A stretch of 64,000 bases of DNA from Massilia sp. Root351 (GCF_001425045.1 NZ_LMDJ01000031.1:570545-634544); one strand, 5' to 3'. Counted from the stretch's first letter, positions 52,271-61,747 are shown. Numbers and translations are program-made. The notes: generated from the letters alone by a model not told the origin.

Positions 52271-53572
52271 TCATGCCAGTGCAGGATCGGGGACGGGAAC
52301 CGCCGCCGTCTGGTCCCATGGTGCGTCCTGGCCGGCCACGGTCAACGCGGCGTCGTCGTCTTCCTGCGCGAGCAACTGCGCGGCGATCGCGTCCGGCGCC
52401 AGCTGTTCCAGGCTCTCCAGGCAGGCAAGCAGGGGCGCCGCATCGATGGCCGCCGCCGTGGCCCAGGCGCGCAGCTGCGCGCGCAGGTTCGTCGCGTGCG
52501 CGATGCCCGCCGCCCGCGCGCGGGCCACCGGCAGCACGCGTCCCTCCAGCTTGATCCCGGCCGCGCCGGCCAGCGCGGCGGCGATTGCGTCGCGGTCCAC
52601 CGCGTGCGCCGCCTCCTCAGCCACGCACCAGCGCACCCGCACCCAGGCGCCGGCCAGGTCGTGCGCGCGCGCGAAATCCGACAGGGCGGCCACGTCGGGC
52701 GCGCCGTCGAACACCAGCTCGTGCGTGCGCCGCGCCGGCGTGGGCACGAGCGTGGCCTGCGCGGCGTCGGCAGCGACCTGCCACATCAGGAAACCCTTGT
52801 CGCCTTGTTCGCCGTAGTGCAGCCGTCCGATCGCGCCCGGATAGGCGATCAGGCGCTCGCCGTCCTGCCAGCGCTGGTGCTTGTGGATGTGCCCCAGCAG
52901 GAAGGCGCAGGCTTGCGCGGCGAACAGTGCGCCGGTGGTCAATTCGTGGTCCAGTCCGGCCATCGGCACGCCGTGCTCGGTGACGCAGCCGCGCACCGTG
53001 CCGTGCGACAGGCCGATGGCGGGCACGCCGGCCGCGCGCGCCGCCAGGTGGATGGGGGCCAGGCCCGCCAGCAACTGCGCCAGTTGCTCGCCCATGGCGG
53101 CCGCTGCCGCGCCCGCGCCCACGCTGGCGGCCAGCGCGGCCTTGTTCAGGGTGGGCACGCAGCTGCACAAGAGGCGCGCGTCGGCGGGCGGGCGGTCGAA
53201 ACGCCAGTCGCTTGACGCCAGCCAGCGCCCGTCATGAAGTAGCGCCACCTGCGACAGCCGATCGGCGACGTGCACCGGATGCCGTCCGCCCAGGAGCGCA
53301 AACAGGCGCAGCAGGCCGGCCGGCTCGTGGCTGAAGGTACCCTGCAACATCAGCACAGGACAATGGTCCGCCAGGCGCCGGATGTGCCGGGCCAGCGCGG
53401 CCAGCGCCGGGGAGTGGGCCGGCAGCGCGTGGTCGGTGCTGTCGCCCGTGACGACGGCCACTTGCGCCCCTTGGGCGATGGCCTGGTCCACGGCGAACGC
53501 AAAGCAGGTGTCCACCTCGGCCAGGGTGTCGTCGGCGTAGTGCAGGTCGGAGAAATGGGCAAGCGAGATCAT
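52271..53572 (-). CDS. SbcD/Mre11-like nuclease
   Basis: A 433-aa calcineurin-fold phosphoesterase. Metal motifs: FSDLHYADD (D9, H11), VTGDSTDH (D44), GTFSHE in place of GNHD, ALSHGT-type IGLSHGTV, and LLGHIHKHQ (GHxH). The replacement of GNHD by GTFSHE keeps the histidine. It is the Mre11 partner of the SbcC-like ATPase just downstream. C-terminal ~110 residues are alanine-rich and may bind the coiled-coil base. Confidence 0.88.
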   Translation of the reverse strand: MISLAHFSDLHYADDTLAEVDTCFAFAVDQAIAQGAQVAVVTGDSTDHALPAHSPALAALARHIRRLADHCPVLMLQGTFSHEPAGLLRLFALLGGRHPVHVADRLSQVALLHDGRWLASSDWRFDRPPADARLLCSCVPTLNKAALAASVGAGAAAAAMGEQLAQLLAGLAPIHLAARAAGVPAIGLSHGTVRGCVTEHGVPMAGLDHELTTGALFAAQACAFLLGHIHKHQRWQDGERLIAYPGAIGRLHYGEQGDKGFLMWQVAADAAQATLVPTPARRTHELVFDGAPDVAALSDFARAHDLAGAWVRVRWCVAEEAAHAVDRDAIAAALAGAAGIKLEGRVLPVARARAAGIAHATNLRAQLRAWATAAAIDAAPLLACLESLEQLAPDAIAAQLLAQEDDDAALTVAGQDAPWDQTAAVPVPDPALA

Positions 53573-53582
53573 GATGGATTCC

Positions 53583-54920
53583 TTATTCCGGCACGCCGAT
53601 CTCGGCCTCGATGCGCGCGCGCAGCCCGGCGGGATCGGCCTGGTAGCGGGCCAGCTCGGCCAGCACGCGCTGGACGCCCTGGGCGTTACGCCGCCAACCG
53701 GCGCCCCATGCCCAGTCCAGATAGGCGTCCAGCCGCGCGCGCTCGACACCCAGCTCGGCGGCCAGCGCATAGACCGCGTCGACGCTGCCGCTTGCATCGG
53801 CCGGCTGTGTCGCGCGCGTGTCCGCAGGGCGCACCGCAACGCTTGCCGGTGCGGCGGCTGTTTGCTCCGGTATGCTTGCTGGCGGCTGCGCGCCCGGCTC
53901 CGCCATGGGCGCCAGCTCGCGCATGGACGGCGCGTTGCCCTGGAGCGTGCGCGCCGCGGCATCGGCCGCGCGCAGTGTGGCCTCGTCGTCCTGTCCGGCG
54001 AGCAGGGCGGCCACGTCCACCGGCGCCTCCAGTTCGATGATCCAGTGGGCGCTGCGCACCGGCTGCCCGGTCTTGGCGTCCAGGTGCGACACCTCGCGCA
54101 GCGTCTTGGTGAGGTAGAACGGCGTGCGCTGGGCGTCGAGGAAACCGCCCAGACGTCCGCCGCGCATGAAGGCGATCGCTTCGAAGCGTTCGATGGCGCG
54201 CGAGAGGGCGTAGAAGCTGTTGGTGTGCAGCTCGAAGGCGTCGAGCGAGCGGATGCCGGGGATATAGAAGATGAAGCGGCCCGACAGGTTGCATTGGCGG
54301 TTTTGGAACTCCGGGCAGTGTTCCGGGGCGCACAGGCCGTCGTTCTCCGGGCGCAACTGGGTGCCGCGTCCACCAAAAGTGCGCAGGGCGCGCCCGCTGC
54401 GCTGATCGACCTTGGCCGGCGAGAACATCATGCAGCGCCGGGTCTGCCCGTCGGCGGAATACTCGCTCCAGTAGCGCTTCTCGCTGCGTGCCCAACACGC
54501 CAGTTCGTGCGGCATCACGCTTTGCCAGGCATCGGCGGGAAAGATGACGGGGAAGCGGTACAGGCGGATCGCGCCGTCGCCGCGGTCCTCGCCGTAGGCA
54601 TCGAGGATCTGGCGCGCCAGCGCCGGATTGGGAAAATCGTTGGGGCGCACGGTGAACCACGCCACGTTCTTGGGCGCGAGCGGCGTTTTCACGTCGGGGA
54701 AGCGCTCGGCGATCTTCTGTTCGATCTGCTCGAACGTGGCCTGCTGCGCAATGCCGTCCTCGTACAGGGCGCGGATCGCCGGGTTGGCGGCCGCCGCCTT
54801 GGTGAGCACCTTGATGCCGGCGCGGATCTTGCCCGCTGTCGGGATGCGTGCTTGCCGGTGGCCGAGTATGGTGGGGGGACTGAGGGGCGTGCGTTGGGAC
54901 GCTACCGGGTGGTGGCTCAT
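53583..54920 (-). CDS. recombination directionality factor-like protein
   Basis: A 445-aa protein. Residues ~75-330 resemble the Gp3-like family (phiC31 RDF and plasmid relatives often named hydrolase or metal-binding protein): FPVIFPADAWQSVMPHELAC, LCAPEHCPEFQNRQCNLSGR with three cysteines, then FIFYIPGIRSLDAFELHTNS. RDFs bind serine integrases and turn integration into excision. Residues 330-400 are a disordered Ala/Pro linker, and the last ~60 a helical domain. Its ATG overlaps the stop of the upstream recombinase-like gene. A serine recombinase gene lies 3.2 kb away. The functional link is inference. Confidence 0.65.
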   Translation of the reverse strand: MSHHPVASQRTPLSPPTILGHRQARIPTAGKIRAGIKVLTKAAAANPAIRALYEDGIAQQATFEQIEQKIAERFPDVKTPLAPKNVAWFTVRPNDFPNPALARQILDAYGEDRGDGAIRLYRFPVIFPADAWQSVMPHELACWARSEKRYWSEYSADGQTRRCMMFSPAKVDQRSGRALRTFGGRGTQLRPENDGLCAPEHCPEFQNRQCNLSGRFIFYIPGIRSLDAFELHTNSFYALSRAIERFEAIAFMRGGRLGGFLDAQRTPFYLTKTLREVSHLDAKTGQPVRSAHWIIELEAPVDVAALLAGQDDEATLRAADAAARTLQGNAPSMRELAPMAEPGAQPPASIPEQTAAAPASVAVRPADTRATQPADASGSVDAVYALAAELGVERARLDAYLDWAWGAGWRRNAQGVQRVLAELARYQADPAGLRARIEAEIGVPE

Positions 54921-55918
54921 GCTTCTCTCCTGGACGGTGGGTGGGGAAACAGGTCCATATTCCCACCGGACAGGGAGCATGCAACCGGCTGTGGCCTGCG
55001 GATGCTTGCCGCTGGCACCTGGCGCGCTGATGCTGGTGCCGCCACGCTTTTGAACAACTTCCGCACTGCCGCTCGCTTCACGCCCAGCGCATCGGCGATC
55101 TCCTGCGTCGCGGCGCCGCGTGCCTGCATGCTTAGCGCCGCCATCCGGCGCGCGCACGCGGTATGGACACCGGCCATGCCCGCGTGGCTGAAAATGCGGC
55201 GGTAGATGTCGTGGATTTCCTTGCACACCGCCTGGCGCTTGCCGCCCTGCGTGCGCAGCACCTGGAACGCCCGGCCGTCGCGTGACAGGAACAACCGGCT
55301 GGCAGGATCGAGCCCGCGATGGCTGGCCGCTTCCATACTGTTCCGGCCCGCGCCGGCACGCTCAGCCAGGTAGGCGTCGATGGCCGAGTTCGTTTCCCCG
55401 CAATCGAACAGCAGCGGCCGGTCGGCGCCGTTGGCGGCGATCTCGGCGCGCAGCACCGATACGCGCCGCACTTGTCCGGCCGCGTCGAGATAATCCTGCA
55501 CGGTCAGTTGGGCGATTTCGAGTGGTTTGGCACCGGTGGAGAAGAGCACGTGCACGAGTGCCTTGTCGCGTAGCGGGCTGTGGCTGTGCCGGTCGATCTT
55601 CTTGAGCAGCATGCCGATCTGCGCCGGCGCCAGCGTGGCCGGAACGCGCTGCAGGAATGGCGCCTTGCTTGGACGGAAGTGCTCCAGTGCCTCAAGGTAG
55701 GCGTAGCGGTGGTTGCGCAGCAGGCTTGCGGTGGGCGATGCATCCTCATCGACGTCGAGCACGCCGACGATGTGCTGCAGCGCCTGGGCCAGGCGGCGCA
55801 CCCGGACCGACACGGTGCTCTTGGTCACGCCGTGGGCGGCGGCGATCTGGCCGTATGGGATGCCTGCGGCGGCGTCGCGCAGCATGGCTTGCGTAATGGC
55901 GAGGTTGGCCGGTTCCAT
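54917..55918 (-). CDS. tyrosine-recombinase-like protein with degenerate active site
   Basis: A 333-aa protein. N-terminal helix-turn-helix (GIPYGQIAAAHGVTKSTVSV), then a phage-integrase-like fold with LVHVLFSTGAKPLEIAQLTV. In active enzymes the Lys of GAKPLE is Arg. The C-terminal box HTACARRM keeps an H..R spacing, but the LGH motif is ADALGVKRAAV and no nucleophilic tyrosine is visible. It is probably a DNA-binding or structural protein rather than an active integrase. First gene of the SbcCD operon; AGGAGAAC precedes the start. Confidence 0.65.
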   Translation of the reverse strand: MEPANLAITQAMLRDAAAGIPYGQIAAAHGVTKSTVSVRVRRLAQALQHIVGVLDVDEDASPTASLLRNHRYAYLEALEHFRPSKAPFLQRVPATLAPAQIGMLLKKIDRHSHSPLRDKALVHVLFSTGAKPLEIAQLTVQDYLDAAGQVRRVSVLRAEIAANGADRPLLFDCGETNSAIDAYLAERAGAGRNSMEAASHRGLDPASRLFLSRDGRAFQVLRTQGGKRQAVCKEIHDIYRRIFSHAGMAGVHTACARRMAALSMQARGAATQEIADALGVKRAAVRKLFKSVAAPASARQVPAASIRRPQPVACSLSGGNMDLFPHPPSRREA

Positions 55919-56370
55919 GATGTTCTCCTATGGATGAAGTACTCCAGGATCTTCCAGCCAAGTCGTGTGTCAAGCCAGCGCAAAAGCGGCATAAAATCGT
56001 CGGTTTTCCGGTGCAGGGGGCAGGGGCTGCGTTTGCCGGAACTTGCACCCGGGCGTAGCGCGTGGAGGGCGGCCCGCCATGGGCGCGCGTTGTCAGGGGG
56101 GGGCAGGCCGCCCGTGTTTCGGTGGGTCTGGCGGAAGGTTGCGCGCTACGCACGCGCCGTAACGGCCGCATGCACGAGCGCAAGTGGCAGCGAAGCTTGT
56201 TGGTGGGTGGGACACGCTGCGAGACGGCGGTTCATTCACCCGTCCGCAGTGCGTTCTGCCTGGTATGGGGGTAGCTGTACACTGTCCCCTTGGTGTCGAT
56301 GGCGCGCGCAGCGTGCTGATGCTTCGTGCGAATCGCAACGTGCGCCCCGTTGCTTCGGTCGACGTACGCT
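55919..56370. other. 452 bp without a supported gene
   Basis: Contains the promoter of the SbcCD operon. A G-run (GGGGGGGG) near 56096 and otherwise antisense-like frames. Nothing recognisable. Confidence 0.4.
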
Positions 56371-56721
56371 TCACTTCACGGCTGCCAGTTCGCGGATCGC
56401 CACCCGGATTGACCTGCCATGGCATTCGAGTGGCCGGCTGTTAAGTGCATCGGGGGGGTATCGCAGCTTGACGGTTCCGGGCGGCCACAGCAATGTGTTG
56501 GTCTTCTTGTTGTGCGATGGACGGTCCAAAGCAACAATACTAGAATAGTTGGGATGTGCCTCGATGAGGGCGGTGCAGGCAGAAAGTGAAGGGAGCGGCA
56601 GTTGCGATCGCCTACGTGCAACCTCGGCATTCCAGCGTTGGTAGACCACGTATTCGAGCCCCAACAGCGCCGCCAATCCGACAGCGCAGCCCACAACCAA
56701 TTTCTTTGTATCGTTGTGCAT
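56371..56721 (-). CDS. membrane-anchored hypothetical protein
   Basis: A 116-aa protein with one N-terminal membrane helix (LVVGCAVGLAALLGLEYVVY) and an outside domain of ~85 residues. Start MHNDTKKL. Less GC-rich than its neighbours. Function unknown. Confidence 0.5.
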   Translation of the reverse strand: MHNDTKKLVVGCAVGLAALLGLEYVVYQRWNAEVARRRSQLPLPSLSACTALIEAHPNYSSIVALDRPSHNKKTNTLLWPPGTVKLRYPPDALNSRPLECHGRSIRVAIRELAAVK

Positions 56722-56937
56722 GATGCGGTCGGGTGCCAAGCTAGCCTAGCGGCGATGACAGGATTCTACATGTCCTCCGCCCCGCAAGTCTCTCCAATTG
56801 TCACTGTGCGATACGCAAAGATTGACGGGCATCGCCGCTTCGCTCCCCATCCGTTCCGATATGTTAGCGATTGTTATAAACAATAAACGCGTTGTGGCGG
56901 CCCGATCTTGCGTCGACGCCAGGGACGCGATCGTGCG

Positions 56938-57465
56938 TCATTTTTCTTTATCTCCTTCCCGCAGGAGGTGGTGGTGCAGTTCCGTCGTCAACTTTTCGAT
57001 GCGCGCTGCCATCGTCTTGGTGATTTCCGTTAGTTCTGTGTTTTGTCGCAGGAGTACGAGCATTTGCGCGGCATACTCGGCCGACGCCACGGCGATCGCT
57101 TCCCGGTGTTTGGCGTCCGCGTCCGCGTGCGCGTTATCCCGCGCCGCTTGGCGTGTCTGGGCGAGCAAAATAAGCGGCGCCGCGTACGCCGCCTGCAGGC
57201 TAAATGCCAAATTCAACAGGATGAAGGGATAAAGGTCAAAGTGCGTGAAGCCAAGGGCATTTGCGGCAATCCAGATTGCCACGATAACGGTCTGTGCACC
57301 CAGAAACACGGGAGTTCCGAAGAACCGCGCAAAGGATTCCGCCGTTACGCCGAAAAAGTCGTTGCCAAAAGTCTTTGAAAGATGTTCATGCTGCCGATGA
57401 AAACGTAAATGGTCGACTTTTCGATCATCTTCCGAATCGGGATTCTTGATTTGAGACGAATTCAT
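56938..57465 (-). CDS. DUF1003 inner-membrane protein
   Basis: A 175-aa protein of the DUF1003 family: ARFFGTPVFLGAQTVIVAIW, FDLYPFILLNLAFSLQAAYA and APLILLAQTRQAARDNAHAD. Two membrane helices followed by a long charged coiled coil (residues ~110-170). Widespread, function unknown. GAGAGGTGCC precedes the start. Confidence 0.88.
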   Translation of the reverse strand: MNSSQIKNPDSEDDRKVDHLRFHRQHEHLSKTFGNDFFGVTAESFARFFGTPVFLGAQTVIVAIWIAANALGFTHFDLYPFILLNLAFSLQAAYAAPLILLAQTRQAARDNAHADADAKHREAIAVASAEYAAQMLVLLRQNTELTEITKTMAARIEKLTTELHHHLLREGDKEK

Positions 57466-58152
57466 GGCACCTCTCGGAAAATACCTGCTTGCGCCTACTA
57501 TATCAGAAGAGAAAATCCGCCAGCTTCGGCGGGAAGTGGCTGATCGGTACTTTCCCTCCGATGATTGGCTGCGCCTGTGGCGGGGCAGGGATTCCTGGAT
57601 AGGCCGAATTGATGACCCGGGATGCTTATCCGTCTGTCGCTGCGCTTCCTATGCGAATTCCGATTCGGCCTGTCCCGGCATGCACATCCCACAGCAATTG
57701 GGGCAGTGAAGCAATACGACGAGTGTGGCCGGGGGGCATCTGTGGTTTCGATATCGGTTCTGTCTCATTGACCTGGCAGGGCATGGGCCATCGAAACCGG
57801 ATTTAGTTGCGGTTCGATAGTGTTAGCCGGGACGGATTGTATTTTGCCATGGCCAGCCTGTTGTGCGACCCGGACGCAACCGCATACGAGCCATGCCGGA
57901 GGGTGGTAAGCCTGTGATAGGTGCCCGCGTTTCGTTGGCGTCGAAACCGCCGCCGGGCGCAGTGGTATCGCGGACCATGGACGGTATCGGCGAAGGTGTC
58001 CGCACGCGCATACGATGGCACAGGCCGTAGAATTGCCCCGCACGTTGGGGTCTGGACGTTATCGCAGCGTCCCGGTCGATTGTCCGGCCAGAACGGGGCC
58101 TGTACCCCGGGCGCCTCAGGCGTATATCGAACGCGGTGACGCGCTGCCTGCG
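57466..58152. other. 687 bp intergenic region
   Basis: No convincing gene. A plus-strand frame (57464-57709) starts well (MAPLGKYLLAPTISEEKIRQ) but degrades into cysteine-rich sequence and its ATG overlaps the divergent DUF1003 start, so it is not called. It must contain no essential promoter for the flanking minus-strand genes except that of DUF1003. Confidence 0.4.
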
Positions 58153-59685
58153 CTATAGGCCGAAAACGGCCGCCAGCGACGGGAAGGCATGCGCTTGAAA
58201 GTCAAGCCTGCGCTCGCTGCGTATAATGACATAGTCCTTATCGAAAAGCCCGGCGGGCAACAGGTAGTACCCGATTGCCTGCTCGTTCCCCTCGTCCATG
58301 ATCGGCGCGAGGACGAAATCGACTTGCCTGTCGCGCAGAATTGGGATGCGCCAGCGTAGCCTGTCGGGCGCGTACCGGTGGGCTCGCGCAACCTGAAGCT
58401 GCAGCACGACGCTGTCGTTGACCAGAAAGCAGCTGCAGATGGCAGTCGGTTCTGCCTTGCCACCTGCGAGCATCGCATAGCGCGCAATCTCGCTTGCGAG
58501 GAACGCGCGCGTGTCATATAAACGGCGGCGCGAACGTTCGTATTGAGCATGCGCCGCGGTGACCACACCAGCCTGCCGATACGCCTCGGTCAAGGAGCCA
58601 AACCGGTACCTGAACGTTTGGGCGCTCGGCAACTCGGGCGCTGCATTGATCAGTAACCCCGACACGCATCCATGCCTCGCCTGTAACTGGTGCAGCATGG
58701 CGAGCAACTCCAAGCTACTGTGATGCTGGCAGCGCCTGATCCGCAGCTGTTCGGCGGCCCGAAAGGCAGCGGCTGGTACCGAGGCGCGGAATGCGCCCTC
58801 GTTGCGTATCCACATCTCGGGCGGGTTGCGTATTGTGCGCGCCTTGAGCTTGTTGGAGCTGCGGTTGAAGACGATGTTGCCGATGTATTTTTCGCTGGTC
58901 AAGACGTGTCTCACCAAGTACCTTGTCCAGGGCCTGCCGCGCTCGTCGACAATCCCGCAACTGTTCAACATCGCAGCGATGCGTGTGTACCCCAGACCGA
59001 GCTCCACGTACCATTGAAATATTTTCTTGATCACCGCGACCTCATCGGGTGGCCCGATGGCGAACAGGACCCGGTCGCTCTTCTGAGACTTCCTTTCGCC
59101 GGCCGGCAAGATCTGCTTGAACTGCCCGTCGCAGTTGACCAGGACGCGGCGCAGCCCATATCCGGGTGTGCCGCCCGGTTTGAAGCCCAGTGCGACGAAG
59201 TTGCACTGCGCGGCGAAAACCTTGGCAGATAGCTCCCGGCTGAACTCGGCGGCCATGAGGCGTTTGAGCGCCTTGAGAATGGACGAAATGGCGGTGTTGT
59301 CGTTGGCGAACGGCTCGGCGCAGTAGAGCACGGGAATGCCTGCGCGCCGGCAGACATACTCGTAGTAGGCGCTTTCATCGACGTCCTGAAAGCGCCCCCA
59401 GCGGCTGACGTCGTAGACCAGGATCACGTCGAAGTCCGGTTCGCTGGTGACGTCGGCCAGGAGGCTTTGCAGGCCGGCGCGACCTTTCAGGTTCAAACCG
59501 CTTTTCCCGTGATCGACATACTGCCGCGTGATGGTCAGCGCGTTGGCCGCCGCGAAGGCGTGGAACTTGATACGCTGGTGCTCCAGTGAATAGTTCTGGT
59601 GCTCCGTCGACATCCGGCTGTATGTTGCGGCGCGCCGTAGTAGTGTGTCGGCACCCGGTTGGTCCGCGCCGCCTGTTGTTCGCAT
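58153..59685 (-). CDS. large serine recombinase
   Basis: A 510-aa recombinase. Resolvase domain ~residues 17-165 with the nucleophilic serine in AATYSRMSTEHQ and DVSRWGRFQD (active-site Arg). A recombinase domain at ~180-290 (GGTPGYGLRRVLV, TRIAAMLNSCGI, VRHVLTSEKYIGN) follows, then a long C-terminal region. Large serine recombinases integrate phages or elements at att sites without host factors. The C-terminal ~200 residues lack an obvious zinc ribbon. The gene is intact, in line with an active or recently active mobile element. The RDF-like gene at 53583 is a candidate partner. Confidence 0.9.
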   Translation of the reverse strand: MRTTGGADQPGADTLLRRAATYSRMSTEHQNYSLEHQRIKFHAFAAANALTITRQYVDHGKSGLNLKGRAGLQSLLADVTSEPDFDVILVYDVSRWGRFQDVDESAYYEYVCRRAGIPVLYCAEPFANDNTAISSILKALKRLMAAEFSRELSAKVFAAQCNFVALGFKPGGTPGYGLRRVLVNCDGQFKQILPAGERKSQKSDRVLFAIGPPDEVAVIKKIFQWYVELGLGYTRIAAMLNSCGIVDERGRPWTRYLVRHVLTSEKYIGNIVFNRSSNKLKARTIRNPPEMWIRNEGAFRASVPAAAFRAAEQLRIRRCQHHSSLELLAMLHQLQARHGCVSGLLINAAPELPSAQTFRYRFGSLTEAYRQAGVVTAAHAQYERSRRRLYDTRAFLASEIARYAMLAGGKAEPTAICSCFLVNDSVVLQLQVARAHRYAPDRLRWRIPILRDRQVDFVLAPIMDEGNEQAIGYYLLPAGLFDKDYVIIRSERRLDFQAHAFPSLAAVFGL

Positions 59686-59769
59686 GCTACCTCCTTGTGC
59701 GCCGAAACAGCACTGCCATTGCAGGCTGCGCTCCTTTACTGATCAGCATAGACGCCGGCGGGCGGTTCG

Positions 59770-59916
59770 CTAGCCCGGCCGTCTGCGAAGCAGTGCGGAA
59801 AGCGCGAGTTCGATGTCTACGCCATTGTCAAAGAGGAAGCAGGCGGCGTAGTAGACGCCGTGCATTTCCCGCAGCGATTGCGCGACCAGGCAAAGCCGAT
59901 GTAGTCGAATATCCAT
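59770..59916 (-). CDS. 48-aa small-protein family member
   Basis: A short gene starting MDIRLHRLCLVAQ and ending MHGVYYAACFLFDNGVDIEL then ALSALLRRRPG. It shows the family core of residue A, YL-type hydrophobics, NGV and A..LL.RR in a minimal form. No clear ribosome site. It may be a shortened member. Confidence 0.45.
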   Translation of the reverse strand: MDIRLHRLCLVAQSLREMHGVYYAACFLFDNGVDIELALSALLRRRPG

Positions 59917-60390
59917 GGTCTGATCTTACCGGCGCCTCGTCGGACCGTTTTGCGCTAAGTCAAACATGGAGCGACCGGCAGATCGGCGCTTCCAGTGGCA
60001 CGACGAGCACGGAACGGGTACTTGTCCTACGGCTCGACTGTCAGCGCGCCTACGAGGGGCCGGTGGAGTAGGGAATAAGATGGCCCTATTCACTTTAGGA
60101 ACGCTTGCACGCAGGATGGCGCGCCGGGCTCCCATCGGCCAAGCGACGCGGCAGGTGCGCACCGGCTAACCGAAGCATAAGGCGGCAGAGGAGGGAAGAT
60201 GGGCCCGAGGGGCGGAATGGCCGCGCCGGATCTTGTGACTTTGAACGCGACGATCGCGGTACGACTGGCCGACATCAGCGCGTCGCCGCACCGCGCCCTT
60301 CGTAGCGCAGCCCCGTATCGACACGGACGGCCACAGTTGCCGGCCGCCCTGCAGCTAAGCGGCGTGTAGTAATTTTTCGATAGATCGTAT
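59917..60390. other. 474 bp without a supported gene
   Basis: Frames on both strands look non-coding. The end of the region (60355-60390) is AT-richer (TGTAGTAATTTTTCGATAGA) and probably holds the promoter of the response regulator. Confidence 0.4.
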
Positions 60391-60789
60391 ATGAACCATA
60401 CTGGTAGCCGCAGAATCCTGGTCGTCGATGACAGCCAGGATGTCATCAACCTGCTGGTCGAAATATTCTCTTCCTGGGGGCATGAGGTCGGCACCGTCTG
60501 CTGCGGCGCTGACGCGGTCTCGGCTGTGGTCCGGTTGGCGCCCGATATCGTCTTTCTCGACATTAGCATGCCGGACATGAACGGGTTCGAAGTCGCGGCC
60601 CGGGTGCGCAGCCTGGAGGGGCGGTTGCCGAAGCTGGTGGCGTGCACGTCCTTCATGGACGCGGCATTCATGCAGAAGGCCCGCGCTGCGGGTTTCGACT
60701 TGCATGTGCCCAAAACAGCCGACTTGCCTCGCCTGCTGGCAGCGCTGGAAATTGCGTCCGCAGCGCACGGCGAGGGCAGCCGGCGTTAA
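60391..60789 (+). CDS. single-domain response regulator
   Basis: A 132-aa receiver domain without an output module. Acidic pair in LVVDDSQD, phosphoacceptor aspartate in VFLDISMPDMNG, T/S in ACTSFMD and the conserved lysine in HVPKTAD. CheY/Spo0F-like proteins of this type relay phosphate or bind targets directly. No kinase is adjacent; the orphan kinase at 41359 is the only one seen here. Confidence 0.9.
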   Translation: MNHTGSRRILVVDDSQDVINLLVEIFSSWGHEVGTVCCGADAVSAVVRLAPDIVFLDISMPDMNGFEVAARVRSLEGRLPKLVACTSFMDAAFMQKARAAGFDLHVPKTADLPRLLAALEIASAAHGEGSRR

Positions 60790-61165
60790 GCCTTGCCCGT
60801 GGCGCTGGCGAAACGCCGCGTACGCGTTGCCGCGGCGTAGGCTCAGCGTGAGGCCGAGCGCCATGGCGACCGCCGAGGTGACGCATAGATTGAGGTCCAG
60901 TGCTGGGGGATCTGGAACTCCCGCGCGGTGCCGATGGGCCGTCAGAGGCGCGACAGCATTCCGCGCGGAATCCAAGCTATGTTGGCCCAGCGAGCCAAAA
61001 TCCGAGTTGTCCGGGCGGTGTCGGTCGGCGGGTGGCGCCGCAGCAGCGCTGCCTCGGCAGAGGAGTTGGTGCGGCGCAGCGGAGCGGTCCCGTTGCGGTG
61101 CATCCGGTAGCTGCATATATGGTGCGGGGACACGACGATACCGGCCTGCGCTAGCGCCGGATAGG
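60790..61165. other. 376 bp, possible fragment of a minus-strand gene
   Basis: On the minus strand LDLNLCVTSAVAMALGLTLS followed by RRGNAYAAFRQRHGQGLTPA (about 60788-60905) has protein-like composition, perhaps the end of a lost membrane protein. No start or family can be given. Confidence 0.3.
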
Positions 61166-61388
61166 CTACCAGTGGCTGATGTTCTTGCTATATGCGACGG
61201 CATCTGGTGCACGCGCCGTTCCATCCCTTCGGGCTCCTTCATGCGCTAGCACGCGGACGACGACTTCGTCACGCACCCTGCCTGCGGAGGAAGCGCATTG
61301 AATAGTTCGTATCGCGTGTCGTCGCCATGATCATGCCGACCTCGACGACAATCGCCATGGCAAAGTCGGACTGCCGTTCGGTAGTCAT
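61166..61388 (-). pseudogene. frameshifted small-protein family member
   Basis: The first 39 codons (MTTERQSDFAMAIVVEVGMI ... YSMRFLRRQGA) match the proteins at 29704 and 39384, then a stop. A one-base shift near 61270 opens DEVVVRVLAHEGARR, the expected continuation (V..RVL.h...RR), which runs to a stop at 61166. Total length 223 bases confirms the single-base change. Confidence 0.6.
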
Positions 61389-61570
61389 ATCGCGCCTCTA
61401 TTGGGCCGGTGTTGAACTTTTTTCTCCCAAATAATTGTAGGCGCTTCCCGGTATCGTAAGATTGCAATTTACTATCAACGCCTCGATAATCTCGCGCTTG
61501 GCTATTGCTCGTGCGCGGAAGAGCAGCGCCGTGCACGGAAGTGCTAGGATTGAGAGATAGGAGCCTGAAA

Positions 61571-61747
61571 ATGGCCGCCGAGATAAATGAGAGCTGGCTG
61601 GGCGACAGGTCGAAGATCAATATGGACGAGGAGTGGGAGGTCGCGTTCTGGACCCGGAAGCTGGGCCTGACGCGAGATCAGCTGGCCGCTGTTGTGAAGG
61701 CGGCGGGGCCGGTGGTGTTCGACGTGCTCAAAGCGCTGGACGCATAG
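61571..61747 (+). CDS. DUF3606 domain protein
   Basis: A 58-aa protein matching DUF3606: DRSKINMDEEWEVAFWTRKL, LTRDQLAAVVKAAGPVV. The family is a small helical domain common in alpha- and betaproteobacteria, function unknown. AGGAG lies upstream of MAAEINES. Confidence 0.85.
   Translation: MAAEINESWLGDRSKINMDEEWEVAFWTRKLGLTRDQLAAVVKAAGPVVFDVLKALDA

Noticed and set aside
53571..55205. 544-codon plus-strand frame opposite the RDF-like gene
   Set aside because: Shadow composition; the minus strand has overlapping genes with ribosome sites.
57464..57709. 81-codon plus-strand frame
   Set aside because: The start overlaps a divergent gene start and the second half is not protein-like.
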